64,000 nt of DNA. Source: Psilocybe azurescens. Lineage: Eukaryota > Basidiomycota > Agaricomycetes > Agaricales > Agrocybaceae. The notes below the pieces were generated by a model. The model had not been told where the DNA came from, ran no database searches, and saw only the letters and a program-made list of their open reading frames with translations. A program made the position numbers and the translations under genes. Where the stretch lies: contig JAJIRX010000489.1 of NCBI GenBank assembly GCA_023853785.1, positions 186,001 to 250,000 on the forward strand. The letters are read 5' to 3'. This document shows, piece by piece, positions 35,391 through 46,198 of the stretch (positions within the stretch are counted from its first letter, which is position 1; the number at the start of each line of letters is the position of its first letter).

Positions 35391-37499
35391 CAGGATTCTA
35401 TTTCAACACCATTTCGAATCAATGTCTCCGCTAGAGGGCTTCGGGGCTTGATGTCGCACTTGAACGGTAGAGGATACCTTCAAACACTGTTTCAGTAGAA
35501 CCTTTCGCAAGTAATCTAAATAACGCTCACGAGAGAAAGCCGCTGACAATTTCTGGTTTAACTTCTATTGGGTTCCCGAGATTGTCCAGGGGAGGCGTAA
35601 TATTATATACAGCCAGGACAGAAGAAATGGCGGAATATAGCGAGCTGTTGCTCAAATGTCTGCCAGGACAGATTCTAATAGACAAGTTTGACTTCAGAGG
35701 AACATTAACCAGCAGAGGTTTACTCACCGACGCCCAAATCCGAAAGCTGCGCAGCCCGGATCTCTCACATCTGGATTCAGTTTTCCGTCCTTTAGGAACC
35801 TTTCCGGCTGAAATTCGGAAGGATTGGGAAAGACCTTTGGATCGTGTAGAATTGACCTTAGAATGCAAAATGAGTGATTGTAAATACTGGAAAGTGAGGC
35901 ATTACCATGCATTTCCCATCACGATGGTTCCTCGAGGAATGAAGAAACCGTCATATTCGTCATCTTGCGAGCACATATGGGCAACAGCTGAGCTACAGTC
36001 AGAGTCGTCGTTTATTCAAAACGGGTCGACCATACCCAGCGGAGTAACTAGGTGCCAGCGCATCGTCTCTTTAGCAATAGCAATGATATATGGCAAGGAA
36101 TCATAATCATCGAAGTCTGGGAGACGGTTTTCCCCTACCACCGCGTCCAGCTCTGCTTGTGCTTTTCTTTGTACGTCGGGGTACAGTACCATGGCCAAAA
36201 AGAAGGCGTGAACAGCAGACATCGTCTAGAGCATATCTATCAAGTAAAGGTTCAAGAGGGTACTTTGATAAGCTTACCGTATCTGCACCAGCAAGATAGG
36301 CAAGAGACGTGGTATTCATGCCAATTATTTTTTCTTCAGTATACAAAGGATCATCAGGGTGGGGCAGATGTTCGATAACGGTGGCCGCTATGGAAGGAGA
36401 TGCGTCTCCTTTTCTCTGTGCGGTTGATTAGCTGAAACGCGTACGAGGGATAGTTGAACCATGACAACGCACCAGCCTGTCTTCGACGTGATTGAATGGT
36501 TTCTGAACAACGTCGGGAAGGAGAGCCTTCCAACGCGCAGCTTTCCTTTTAAAATCAGCGCCAGGAAACCAGGATGGAATATACTTGAGGAGAGGAAATA
36601 CGTCCACAAGGAATCCACCAGGAACTCCTGCATACTTTAGAGCTGCGAGCACCTCTTCCGCGCCTGTGATATACGGATCTGCGGAATCTTTGACTGTGAT
36701 GTCGTATACTACTTTCATGACGGTGGCAGTAAACAAACTGTTAAGAGACAAAAGTCACACCCGCGTTAAAAAAAATGTTGCCTATATGCGATGCATCAAA
36801 ACTCACTGGCGGCTGGAGTGCAAAAAGTCCTCTGGGGCAGTCAGCAACCGGTAAAGAAAAACGCGAGTTTCACGTTGTTGAATAGGCTGATATGTCCAAA
36901 CCACGTTTTGATGAAAATGATGATGAAAAAGCTTCCTGTGTCGACGCCACCATTGGTGGTATGGCATAAATGCCATATTATAGGTCCAATCCATGCTACG
37001 AAATAGGAAGTTGGACGGGTGACAGAATAAAAACCCTATTGTGGAGCGATATCAAAACCTCTGAAAACAGCCTTAACTCACAGCTCAACGAGCATCGGCA
37101 TTCTCGGCCTGTCCGAGTAATTGGAGGATCGCCTGTCAAAGAGGTCTCCTGTTCTTTTGAGAGAACTCAGAATCAGAAATGGTTGACCCAAAACTTCGAA
37201 ATAAACCATATCCCCTAAAATGCAGATAAATACTTTCCAATCCCAGATGGAGTCGCCACAAACGCACCGTATATCTTGGACCAGTTGTCGTACACGAGCC
37301 ATGATTGGTCTCGGGGCATATCGAGTACGCTTCCAAGCAAGGGAAGACCTTTGGGGCCTGGAGGTAAAGGCAGTCGATTTGGGTTCCTTTGGCGAGCTCT
37401 CATTCTCTTGTCAAACCAAGCATATGCGAGAGTTATTGCAATAATCCAGTAGGAAAAATAGTAACCCATAGAAGCTATTACATTTGCAATCATAGTCAT
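35391..37499 (-). CDS. Cytochrome P450, tandem copy 3 (intact)
   Basis: Intact P450 of about 510 residues in ten exons, all joining in phase. MTMIANVIASMGYYFSYWII is the N-terminal membrane anchor; then LPLPPGPKGLPLLGSVLD, KIYG/DMVYFEVLGQPFL, DWTYNMAFMPYHQWWRRHRK, VPGGFLVDVFPLLKYIPSWF, the I-helix oxygen motif LAGADT/TMSAVHAFF, ExxR in KETMRWH, FQPERFLKDGK, FGFGRR/ICPGRH with the haem cysteine, and the final exon YPLPFKCDIKPRSP. The first intron is 53 nt. Family: basidiomycete O-methylsterigmatocystin-oxidoreductase-like P450 (secondary metabolism or xenobiotic oxidation); substrate unknown. It is the copy nearest POLD2, its head-to-head neighbour. Confidence 0.93.
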
Positions 37500-38737
37500 G
37501 GTAGGAAACACTGGTGCTGATTCTCCGGGGTGTGCACTCCCGAATCATATATATATTGGTCTAAAAAAAAGCGTGCGTAGCAGGTGTTGCACAAGATAGT
37601 GGGGAAAGGTCCACATTATTATTACTGCCAATTAACTTTGGAGAATGATACCCCACAAGGTGTTGCCAGAATAGCGAGCATTTGGCTGCTTTAGATCCCT
37701 GACCAATTCAATTGAGAGTCAACGGCCTTCGGAGGATGAGATCATGTGTCAATGTTCACATTTAGCGATACTGGAATATGCTATAGGCAGCAGATTGAGG
37801 CTCTTCCATTGGCCAGGGCGGTTTATGCTTTTCCAATTTAGAACGGATTACCAGCAGTTTCCCAGGGAAAGGAAGATAAGAAGAGAGAGAAAACATTGCC
37901 ACACTCGTGGTACAGAATGCATCATCATCTGATGTTTCCGTCTTCGTTATTTCATATGTTTCCAACGTAGTCTCATCAACCACTGATTTCCAGCAGGATT
38001 GGAAGGTATGGTCAAGAATATGATTGGTAGATCCCGCCAACGCCCCACAGTAGCTGTCGAAACTAAGCTTCGTTAAAGGTTGGCCAGAAAGGCACCGAGT
38101 ACAAGACTGGTCAGAGTGCCCGACCAGCATAATTCGCATTGATTGTGATACATCTTTCCAGGGTTCCCTGAAAACACAGAAACATCACGAACTTGACATC
38201 ACCACAACCAAGAGACTGAATACACACCTTTCAAATCGGTGAATACGAGCCTTCTTCCTCTTTGCCACCAGGAACTTATCGGTCGGACAAGTTCAGATTA
38301 TTGTGCCTGTGACACCTAAAGCTTAAAGGTCGAGGAAGACCCGAAAGGCTTTTATGTATATCCAAGTCCTGGTTTATCTTCCCAGGAGAACCGTAAGAGA
38401 CTCCGAACAGTCAATTCAGGTTTTTGAGACGTGGGTCGTATGAATGCTCTTTCCGTTAAAAGGTCCATAATAATGCCAAAACTTGCAAGTCCCATCTGTC
38501 CGCACGCAAAAGCCTTCAAGGTAAGTGATAAGGGTCAATGATTACGAAAGGAAGGAAGGAGAACTCGTTTAGTCGAAAAGACCGAAAAATATCACGTCAA
38601 CAAGACCAAATCCACGCGGCGCGTCATGACGATAATTACGGACTAGGTTCTTTTCTTCTTTTCCTACTAACCCTCCACACTGCTCATTCTGAGCTCTAAA
38701 AGCCTACCACTAACTATCTTGCTGGGCACTACATACC
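37500..38737. other. P450-3 / POLD2 divergent intergenic, unit 3
   Basis: About 1.2 kb between head-to-head genes. It contains the third copy of the shared motif CACGTCAACAAGACCAAAT (38593) and sequences paralogous to 34100-35000 and 30780-31640. No gene seen. Confidence 0.5.
37545..37556 (-). promoter_or_regulatory. TATA box of P450-3
   Basis: CATATATATATT, about 50 bp upstream of the P450-3 ATG. Copy 2 keeps a similar TATATAAT-like element at the same distance, so the promoter was duplicated with the gene. Confidence 0.5.
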
Positions 38738-40765
38738 ATGTCCCTCTACTCGTCGATGTAAGCCCTTCCAGATACAGTAATACACGCGTGTCGTTCATCT
38801 TTTAAACGCCAGTGAAGTGCCCGCCGCCGCCGCGTTGTCCAGGACATCAACATACATCCACACTCCTGACCCCAAAACACCATCTTTCATCATCGACAGT
38901 ACGCGGAAGTCGTACAGACATCAATACTCGAATATATACTTCATAAGACTGCGGCTGCTAAGAGAGGCTGTTGAGACGCGGGCATTGCGAAGATGGGGCG
39001 GTATAGCTGGTACGTTGTCCTCGCTGTTGGTTCATTCAGCAAGGCTATTCTTGTTCTGATGACCATGTAATGTTTTTGTATGGCGTACATAGGCAACCCT
39101 GTGCTAGTACCCCGTGCACTTGAAGTAGAGAAAGGGAAGCTGTGCTATGTTATAGGCACTGTCTACATGGACATGCCACTGAAACCGAATGTGATGATTG
39201 ATATCGCAAGAGATGTGAGCCCAATTATCATCTCTCAAAACTTGCTGGATATGTACTGAAAAGATGTGATAGCAATCCATTCCTCCTCTCCCTCAACCAG
39301 AGAAGTTCTTTTCTGCGAATGATAGTGTCATGCTGGAAGATGAATCGGGGAGGATAAAGCTTGTCGGAGATTATGTGAAAGATGCTTTGCTTGTTACGGG
39401 GGTCATCATTGGTGCTTTGGGCATGGAGACGCCGAGCGGGGAGTTTGAGGTCATTGATATTTGCTATCCAGAGATGGCACCTCAGACGCGACACAACGAT
39501 GAACCGTCACAGGACGAAAAAATGGATGTCGATGGTAAGCTATGCGTCTCTCAGTGCGCCCTTGGAAGGGCAAAAATATCTGATGTTGCTATAGAACAGG
39601 AGGACCCAGCAGATTCAAAGTCATCAGATGAATGGATTGGCGTTATTTCAGGACTCGAGATTGGGTCTGCATCGCCTGCTGACGCCCAAATACAGATGCT
39701 CGTTGAATACCTAACTGGTGAAGGTGGTTGCTTTGAAGACCAGGTATCAGCTTCGCAAATATCGCGACTTATAATAGCTGGAGATTCTCTCCTATCTCTT
39801 GGTTCTATTCCTGGAGAAAAAGAGACCTTGTTGTCAGCGGCTGACAGGAAAGCTGTGAGTTCTGCGCAGTCCGTCTTCTATCAGCAAGGGAACAAAATCA
39901 ATTGACCACCAATCCAAACAGCAACGATATGGGTATGACGCTGCAACGTTTTCTCCACGGCCTGTCATAGAATTATCTTCTAGCTTGCATGATCTTGCTA
40001 GCTGTCTACCGATAAATATTCTTCCAGGCGAATCAGACCCATCAGGAACGATCATGCCGCAGCAGCCCTTTCCTCGAGCCATGTTTGGCGACGCTTCGCG
40101 ATACCCAACTCTGACCTGCGAAACGAACCCAACATACCTAACCATTGCATCGAATCCAGAGTCCGGGCCGACAAGTCCTAAATTATCTCGGCCTCCCATT
40201 AAACGCAAGGTGCTGATCAATTCCGGGCAGCCTCTCAATGACATCTTCAAGTATTTGTCTTCTCCGCCTAACACACGCCTGTCTGTTCTCGCGTCCACGC
40301 TTAGATGGCGGCATATGGCGCCAACTGCGCCTGATACACTGTGGTGCCATCCTTATTTTGCGGAAGATCCGTTCGTGATAACAGAAACACCAGACATTTA
40401 TATCGTGGGTGGACAGAAGAAGTTTGGGACGAAGTTGGCCACAGACCAACACCCGTCTTCGAGAAAGGGCAAGGGCCAATCCCCAGCCAGATGTCGGATT
40501 ATTTTAGTTCCTAGTTTCGCGCAAACTGGGAAACTTATCCTTGTCAACCTACGAACATTGGCGGTGAAGTGCGTAAATTTCTCGATGTATGGCATGACGG
40601 CCGGAGGAAAGCCAGAAGTCAAAGGTAAGATTTCTAGTTTTCTCTCTTCGATCATTGATTTTGGCTAATTTCGGTGCAGAGGAGCCATCAGACGCACCTA
40701 GTCCCATCACCGCGGAACCTGAGCCCTCGGCGCCAAACTCATCGATGGACTATGGATTCGATTGA
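38738..40765 (+). CDS. POLD2: DNA polymerase delta subunit 2
   Basis: Regulatory B-subunit of the replicative polymerase delta (yeast Pol31, fission yeast Cdc1). Exon 1 MSLYSSI splices to EVPAAAALSRTSTYIHTPDP; then GNPVLVPRALEVEKGKLCYV, MLEDESGRIKLVGDYVKDAL (the OB fold), and EVIDICYPEMAPQ. The inactive phosphoesterase domain includes IGVISGLEIGS, SRLIIAGDSLL, DLASCLPINILPGESDPSG, FPRAMFGDASRY, INSGQPLNDIFKY, HMAPTAPDTLWCHPY and DPFVITETPDIYIVGGQ. The end is NSSMDYGFD. Six introns, about 530 residues, no frameshift. Two upstream copies of its 5' end lie in the P450 array. It converges on SNF8 with 117 bp between stop codons. Confidence 0.95.
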
Positions 40766-40882
40766 GTATCGTTTCTGGGGGACAGTTTCAGGAGCTATTC
40801 TATAGTGAATTTATTGTATATTACATTGTATATGTTCAATCTGAAGAAAAGATGGGTATACTGTGAGCAAAGGCAAAAAAGG

Positions 40883-41629
40883 TCAGATCTCCCATTGCAT
40901 GGCGGAAGGGACCCAGTACGCCCGACCAGTCTGGTCATCTTGCGCATCTAACCAGCACAGTCCGTCCCTGAGGAGCATGTTCTCCAGGGCAGATCGAGCA
41001 CGATTTCTTGTCCATCCTTTCTGCCTCATGAGATCACCTTCGACCACACGACCTCCTGTCTCGCGCGCGATCGCAAGGATGACCGTTTGGTCCTCGTCAA
41101 GAGCCTTCACCACACTGCGCACCATCTTCAAGCCACCGATCTCGACCACCTGGTATCCAGCCCCTAGCGGCTGCAACGTCTTAATGCTGCGCACGACGTC
41201 GTCCTCCGTGATGCCTCCCCCACTCACACCGCGTAGCTTGCTGACGAGCCGGACGAGCTCCGACATCTCTATCAAGCCCCCGTTCTGCTCCCTCGTGCTC
41301 ACGCACACGTCCACGATCTGCACGCCCAGCTCGTATTGCCAATCGCCGAGCCCCAGGAGCTCTGCCCACCAGCCACCCTTCCGCGGCCCAGCAAGCGGGT
41401 CGACGCCGATTGAGGAGCACATCTGCTGGAATGCATAGCGGAAAGACGGGTCGCTCCTGATAGACTCGCGGTGCGTGGATGCGAAGCGGGCAAGAGCCTT
41501 TCGGAACTGGTCGAGCTGGGAGTGGAGGTCTTCGACTTGCTTTCGGGATAGTTCGGATGAGAGCTCGGCGTATGAGTGTTTGGCCTGCTCTTCGTGGTCG
41601 AATGCGGCTAAACCTACGCCTCTACGCAT
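40883..41629 (-). CDS. SNF8: ESCRT-II subunit SNF8/VPS22
   Basis: Endosomal sorting complex subunit (EAP30) with a coiled-coil N-terminus and two winged-helix domains; acts in multivesicular body formation. MRRGVGLAAFDHEEQAKHSY, LHSQLDQFRKALARFASTHR, FQQMCSSIGVDPLAGPRKG, WQYELGVQIVDVCVSTREQN, GGLIEMSELVRLVSKLRG, KTLQPLGAGYQVVEIGG and DGLCWLDAQDD align with the family along its whole length. 248 residues, which is normal. It has no intron, unlike all its neighbours, and is GC-rich, which creates long spurious antisense frames. Confidence 0.95.
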   Translation of the reverse strand: MRRGVGLAAFDHEEQAKHSYAELSSELSRKQVEDLHSQLDQFRKALARFASTHRESIRSDPSFRYAFQQMCSSIGVDPLAGPRKGGWWAELLGLGDWQYELGVQIVDVCVSTREQNGGLIEMSELVRLVSKLRGVSGGGITEDDVVRSIKTLQPLGAGYQVVEIGGLKMVRSVVKALDEDQTVILAIARETGGRVVEGDLMRQKGWTRNRARSALENMLLRDGLCWLDAQDDQTGRAYWVPSAMQWEI

Positions 41630-43373
41630 CGTGGTGGTTGGGTTTTCACAAGGTTTGAGATCTCGCTTACTGTATCTTGCCAAGCGAGCAGCACGACTGG
41701 GGCGTGTTTGTCAACAGCTTCATAATGACATCAGAAACCAAATACTGAATTTTTATCTATTATTAGCACGACAGCAAGTCGTCTTCAGACTTTGCAGTAA
41801 CAGGTTGAGTATACTTACGCTCCTTTGAAAACTAGCTCTATTCTCCGGAATATAAAATAGATACCAATTTTGGTCAATCGATCTTTTTTATACGGTGTAC
41901 CAAGCTCTAAGCAGTGGCACCATTGTTTTTCTGAAGTATTGTTGAACAATCTATTTTAACTCGACATGTCGAACCTCGAACAAGCGGTGCTCTTCAACTC
42001 TTCTTGGCTGTAGCTGTTAATAATAAAAATAGCGCCTAGATATGAATACATAAGGACGATCTAAACATTATAGTAAGTTCTTATATCAGCAGAAAAAAGA
42101 GAACAGGTAATTATAGAGATAGATACACTCCAAGGTGCAAATAAAAGCATTAGCAGTTCCACTACACGCCTTATACTTGGAATCGCAGCCCGTCGTTAGA
42201 TACATACACTTCAATGTGCAAATAGAAGAATTCGCAGTTCCGCCGCATGCTCTATACTTGGAATCGCAGCTCGTCGTTATAAACAGTAGATAGTCTAAAA
42301 ACCACCGAGTTATATTCGCAGTACGATGTTATTAACCTACGGAATGCGGCTTAATGGTAGCCTTGTACGAGATGCATGAGGTACGAGAGCTGGTGTCCTC
42401 CTCCAGGACCGCATGAGAAGGTCAATGAAAGTTAATTTGAATTTAACAAGGGAATCTCGGAGGAGTATGAGGGAGTGCGATAGCGTGCCGTCCCTGCCGA
42501 CTGCGTGGCTATTTTTCTCCAACCCGTGTGAACATACATCTTGGTCGAAGATCCCACTGGCGTCTTGTTGGGCGTTTGCTCCGAGTAAGGGTGGGAATTA
42601 TCGACCATATGCTGAGTAAGTGAGGCACCACTGACTGAGTTAGGAGGTCCTCGGAGGTCCAAGCTCATTCAAATGGTAAAACACGCATAAACCACCCTCC
42701 CCACATGACTGCAATTTTTTCACGGGTGACCATTTGGCCGAAATTATCGATCATAGTCGGGAATACAATTGAAGGTTGAATGTGTGCGGTGCTCGTTAGT
42801 ATGAGAAACTTGTGTCGCATCATCTCCAATAAACCCACGCCGCCTGGTAATAGAAATCGGTCGACTTAGAAGCCGCCTCCGCTTCGGATTCCGTCTTAGT
42901 TATTTCCTTGCGTTTATGATTTATCCGTCACATGATAAAAATGATCTTTATTAAACAGAAAACAGGGGTCAAATATCTCTGAATCATCCAGACGAGGATG
43001 TGTACCCAAAAGGCGCAATCGAAGGAACAGCTCAGGTCCAGCCTGATAAATAAAAATAGATATGTCACAAATTTTATAAATGACCTGTTTAATCTATTTT
43101 TAGACAAAATCCGCGAAGATCGATCATTCCTCGCTGCTTACAACAATGAAAACCTTACAGGCGACAGTCACAATACACACACCACACACAGTGAGAATGG
43201 AATGTCCTCCTGGGGAACTAATGGCAAAATACATCTGCTTCAAGCTACACACAGCCTAGTGCGATATTTTCCGCAGCACCTTTAATAGGGGATAGATTAC
43301 TATTTCAAATGGCGCTGTAAAGCATCTACCGATCCCATCCTTCGTTGGGATTTTCACCTTGCACGACTTTAAT
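41630..43373. other. 1.7-kb gene-free region
   Basis: AT-rich between 41830 and 42100, with an 80-bp tandem repeat at 42120-42279 (separate entry). From about 42990 the sequence is duplicated upstream of the second cupredoxin (about 45000-45190). No gene seen. Confidence 0.5.
42120..42279. repeat. 2 x ~80-bp diverged tandem repeat
   Basis: Two adjacent copies share GATACACTCCAAGGTGCAAA / GATACATACACTTCAATGTG, then GCAGTTCC, TATACTTGGAATCGCAGC and CGTCGTTA at matching positions. Each copy is about 80 bp; the identity is clear but imperfect. Confidence 0.75.
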
Positions 43374-44281
43374 ATGTTCAGAATACTTGGCACCTTCGTC
43401 GCACTTCCTGCTCTAGTCGTTGCGCAACTTTACCCCGCGCCTAACAACCCGCCCCCAGCAACGACAGCTGCCGCTGCTGTGAGTGTGCCATCTGCACCAG
43501 CGAGCACGTCAAATCAGATAAACGTCAGTGAAACCTGTCCCTGAATAACGTTACAATCTGTCAAACGTTTCTCGCAGATTGATGTAGCCTTCAATGGAAA
43601 CTTTGTGTTTAATCCCGCGAATGTCTCTGCCAACCCCGGGACTCTCGTCACCTTCTTCTTCCCAGGCGGGCAAGTATTTTGACAATGTGAATTACCCCAA
43701 CTAGCTGAACAGCCTTGATAGGACGCTCGCGCACTCGGTTACCCAATCTTCATTTGCAAACCCTTGCACTTATCTTACGGCGAGCGGCAGCGATCCCGCT
43801 GGCTTTGACTCGGGTTTGGTATTAGCGTCCCAGTTTACAATAAATGTTACGGACAATCAACGTGCGTGAACCATTTTTCGAAAGAGCCAAACCAACTGGT
43901 CTCATTGGCTTGCGTATATAGCTATATATTTCCACTGTAAACAAGTGACACACTGTGGGCTTGGTATGGTCGGAACTATCAATGCACCAAGCACCGGGAA
44001 CACTTTCGACGCTTTCATGTCTGCGGCCGTGTCCCTTGGGGGCAATCAACCTACTGTACACGCATCCATTAGGTTCAATAAGAAAGAGCGCTAATTCCAT
44101 TTCTCACTAGGATGATCCCAACGCAGTAGCTACAGGAGGAGTCCACGGTGTCGCCACTGCCACACCGTCTAGTGACGCTGGCGGAGGCTCTTCCGGCGGC
44201 ACAAGTTCCAGCGCTACCAAAGTTGTGGCTAGCGGATTTGCTGCATTGTCGATGATAATTGCTATGATGATTGCTGCATAG
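43374..44281 (+). CDS. Secreted serine-rich cupredoxin-like protein A (GPI)
   Basis: Extracellular cupredoxin-fold protein. A signal peptide (MFRILGTFVALPALVVAQ) precedes a Pro/Ala/Thr linker; the cupredoxin domain follows: VAFNGNFVFNPANVSANPG, TLVTFFFPGG, LAHSVTQSSFANPC and IYFHCKQVTHCGLGMVG. The His of AHSV plus C-x4-H-x4-M is a complete type-1 copper set. A Gly/Ser-rich stretch and hydrophobic tail ASGFAALSMIIAMMIAA indicate a GPI anchor. Five exons. The second intron has a GC donor (GCAAGT at about 43667) where paralogue B has GTAAGT. Wall or surface location is inferred; the electron-transfer role is unproven. Confidence 0.88.
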
Positions 44282-45267
44282 ATCATGTTTGTTAGCATTC
44301 TGCGATTGATTTGCCGCTCGTGGAAAAGGCCATGCGAACTTTTGATAAGTACGTAGAAGTATTATATTCTCAGAGCTTGCGGGTTCCTTAGTACATCGAA
44401 GATTATTCAGTACTTAGCATACTGTCGTATCCAGAATTTGATGTCGAAGGAGTTACATAATTGACTACATATTTCCTATGCCCATTCGGTTTCTTGATTC
44501 TGTCTATTGGCGCAGTTGATTAATTTATCCTTTATACCCTCCCAAAATGTCTAGATGCAGACCAGTATGTATGGCTTTCCATGGCCATCGACTCATCTTC
44601 ATCATGTGTGAGTTTCAAGGCGTTGGTAGGTTACGTTCTCATCACTTTGTTATCGACTATGGGGCTAAGTTGAGTTCGGATGAGCGACGCCTACTACACC
44701 CGCGCCATCCGATGGAGATGGCAGTCGGACAGCAATGAACCCGAATCCGTGTCAGGTCTTCTGCATCTTTCCAATTTCCATGGGCAAATGATCTATCTGT
44801 CTGATGATAAGGGTATACAATGCTGTTCTTACAACGTGCAACAGGTCAGTCAGCGGTGTTACTGGTTGATGAGGATAGGTCTATATAGAGACACAGTTAT
44901 AAATGCATACTCTCTGCACCGCCCAATCGGGACTTCGAAAGAATAAATAGAGGCATTTACCTACTTTACAAATAAATCTTCGGTTCTATTTTTAAATCGG
45001 ATCGGCGATCGATCATTCCTCGTTAAAAATTGATTATACCGCGACAGCCGTATCACCTCACACACTACTTACACACAGTGAGAATGCAAGAGCTTCCTTG
45101 GGAAACAAATACATGAAAAGAGCTACTTTGAGCCACTCACACAGCCTGTTGTGATAATATCCGCAGCACCTTGAGTAGGGGGATATATTAAGGTGCTGGG
45201 GCTCACCTCTAAAACGTCTCCCGACTTATCCTTCTTCCTTTGGGTTCCCACCTTGTACGACTTCGAT
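44282..45267. other. Between cupredoxin paralogues; duplicated promoter
   Basis: About 1 kb. The distal half (from about 45000) resembles 43110-43350: GATCGATCATTCCTCG, CACACAGTGAGAATG, ACACAGCCT and CCGCAGCACCTT recur in the same order. Gene B has GGATATATTAAGG about 80 bp before its ATG. No other gene seen. Confidence 0.6.
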
Positions 45268-46198
45268 ATGTTCACGAAATCTGCTATTCTCTTTGCTCTC
45301 CCAGCCTTTGCTGCTGCGCAGTACGGATATGCTCCTCCAAGCAACTCAGGCCCAACGTCGGCAGCCTCGGCGGCTGCAACAGTACCCTCTGCCCCCCCAG
45401 CTCCGGAAACCAAGTTAACGTCTGTAACTTTCGTCTCTAGTATGGTAGAAACCGTCCCTGACATGGGCCTGTGTGTAGATTGATGTGGCCTTCAATGGAA
45501 ACTTTGTCTTCAATCCGGCGAACGTAACTGCTTCTCCAGGGACACTCGTCACCTTCTATTTCCCCTGGCGGGTAAGTCATTTGACTGTATTCACCACTCC
45601 CTTTGGCTGAATAGCCTCCATAGAACAACGGCGCACTCAGTTACCCAATCCTCGTTTCAAAACCCATGCACTTATCTGGCAGCCAATGGCAGCAACTCCG
45701 CTGGATTTGATTCAGGTTTGGTCACGGCGTCCACATTCACGATCAATGTAACAGACACTTCGCGTAAGTGAAATGTATTTTGGGACAATGAGATCAGGCT
45801 TTTGATTTATCTTGCAATATATCTAGCCATTTGGTTCCACTGCAAGCAGATAACTCACTGTGGCTCTGGTATGGTCGGAAGTATCAATGCACCCAGCACC
45901 GGGAACACATTCGATGTCTTCCAGTCCGCAGCCAAATCACTCGGAAGCAACGCTCCAACGGTGAGACGGTTCTGTTAGCTTGAAAGTTATTGGTCTATAT
46001 TAATGCTTTATTCTCTTCCAGGATGATGCCACCGCGGTCGCAACTGGAGGACTACATGCTATTGCCACCGCCACACCATCCAGTGACGCTGGAACTACTG
46101 GTGGGTCAGGTGGAAGCTCCAGTCCATCCAGTGCCACCCAAGTCGTCGCAAGCGGATTCGCTCTTCTATCAGTCATAATTGGTATGATGATGGTTTAA
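45268..46198 (+). CDS. Secreted serine-rich cupredoxin-like protein B (GPI)
   Basis: Tandem paralogue of protein A with the same five-exon structure. Signal peptide MFTKSAILFALPAFAAAQ; VAFNGNFVFNPANVTASPG; TTAHSVTQSSFQNPC; IWFHCKQITHCGSGMVGS, with the type-1 copper ligands His, Cys, His and Met kept; a Gly/Ser-rich linker; and tail ASGFALLSVIIGMMMV for a GPI anchor. Two one-base problems: the C7 run at 45392-45398 should be eight long to reach SSGNQVN and the splice site, and the C4 run at 45562-45565 should be three long to give FPGG across the GTAAGT donor. Both are run-length changes, so the gene is probably intact in the organism. Confidence 0.82.

Larger units (their letters stand above)
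28461..38990. repeat. Tandem segmental triplication (P450 + POLD2 5' end)
   Basis: Three units of about 3.3-3.6 kb. P450 start codons lie at 30581, 33900 and 37499. The motif ACGTCAACAAGACCAAAT occurs at 31619, 34921 and 38594, and POLD2 first-exon sequence follows each motif by roughly 80-150 bp. Only the third unit continues into a full POLD2. Units differ by substitutions and small indels throughout, so the event is not very recent. Confidence 0.88.

Noticed and set aside
28461..39000. Secondary-metabolite gene cluster
   Set aside because: Only P450 copies are clustered; no synthase (PKS, NRPS, terpene), transporter or dedicated regulator lies nearby.
40863..41438. 191-codon plus-strand open frame
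   Set aside because: Antisense to intronless, GC-rich SNF8, whose protein matches its family end to end.
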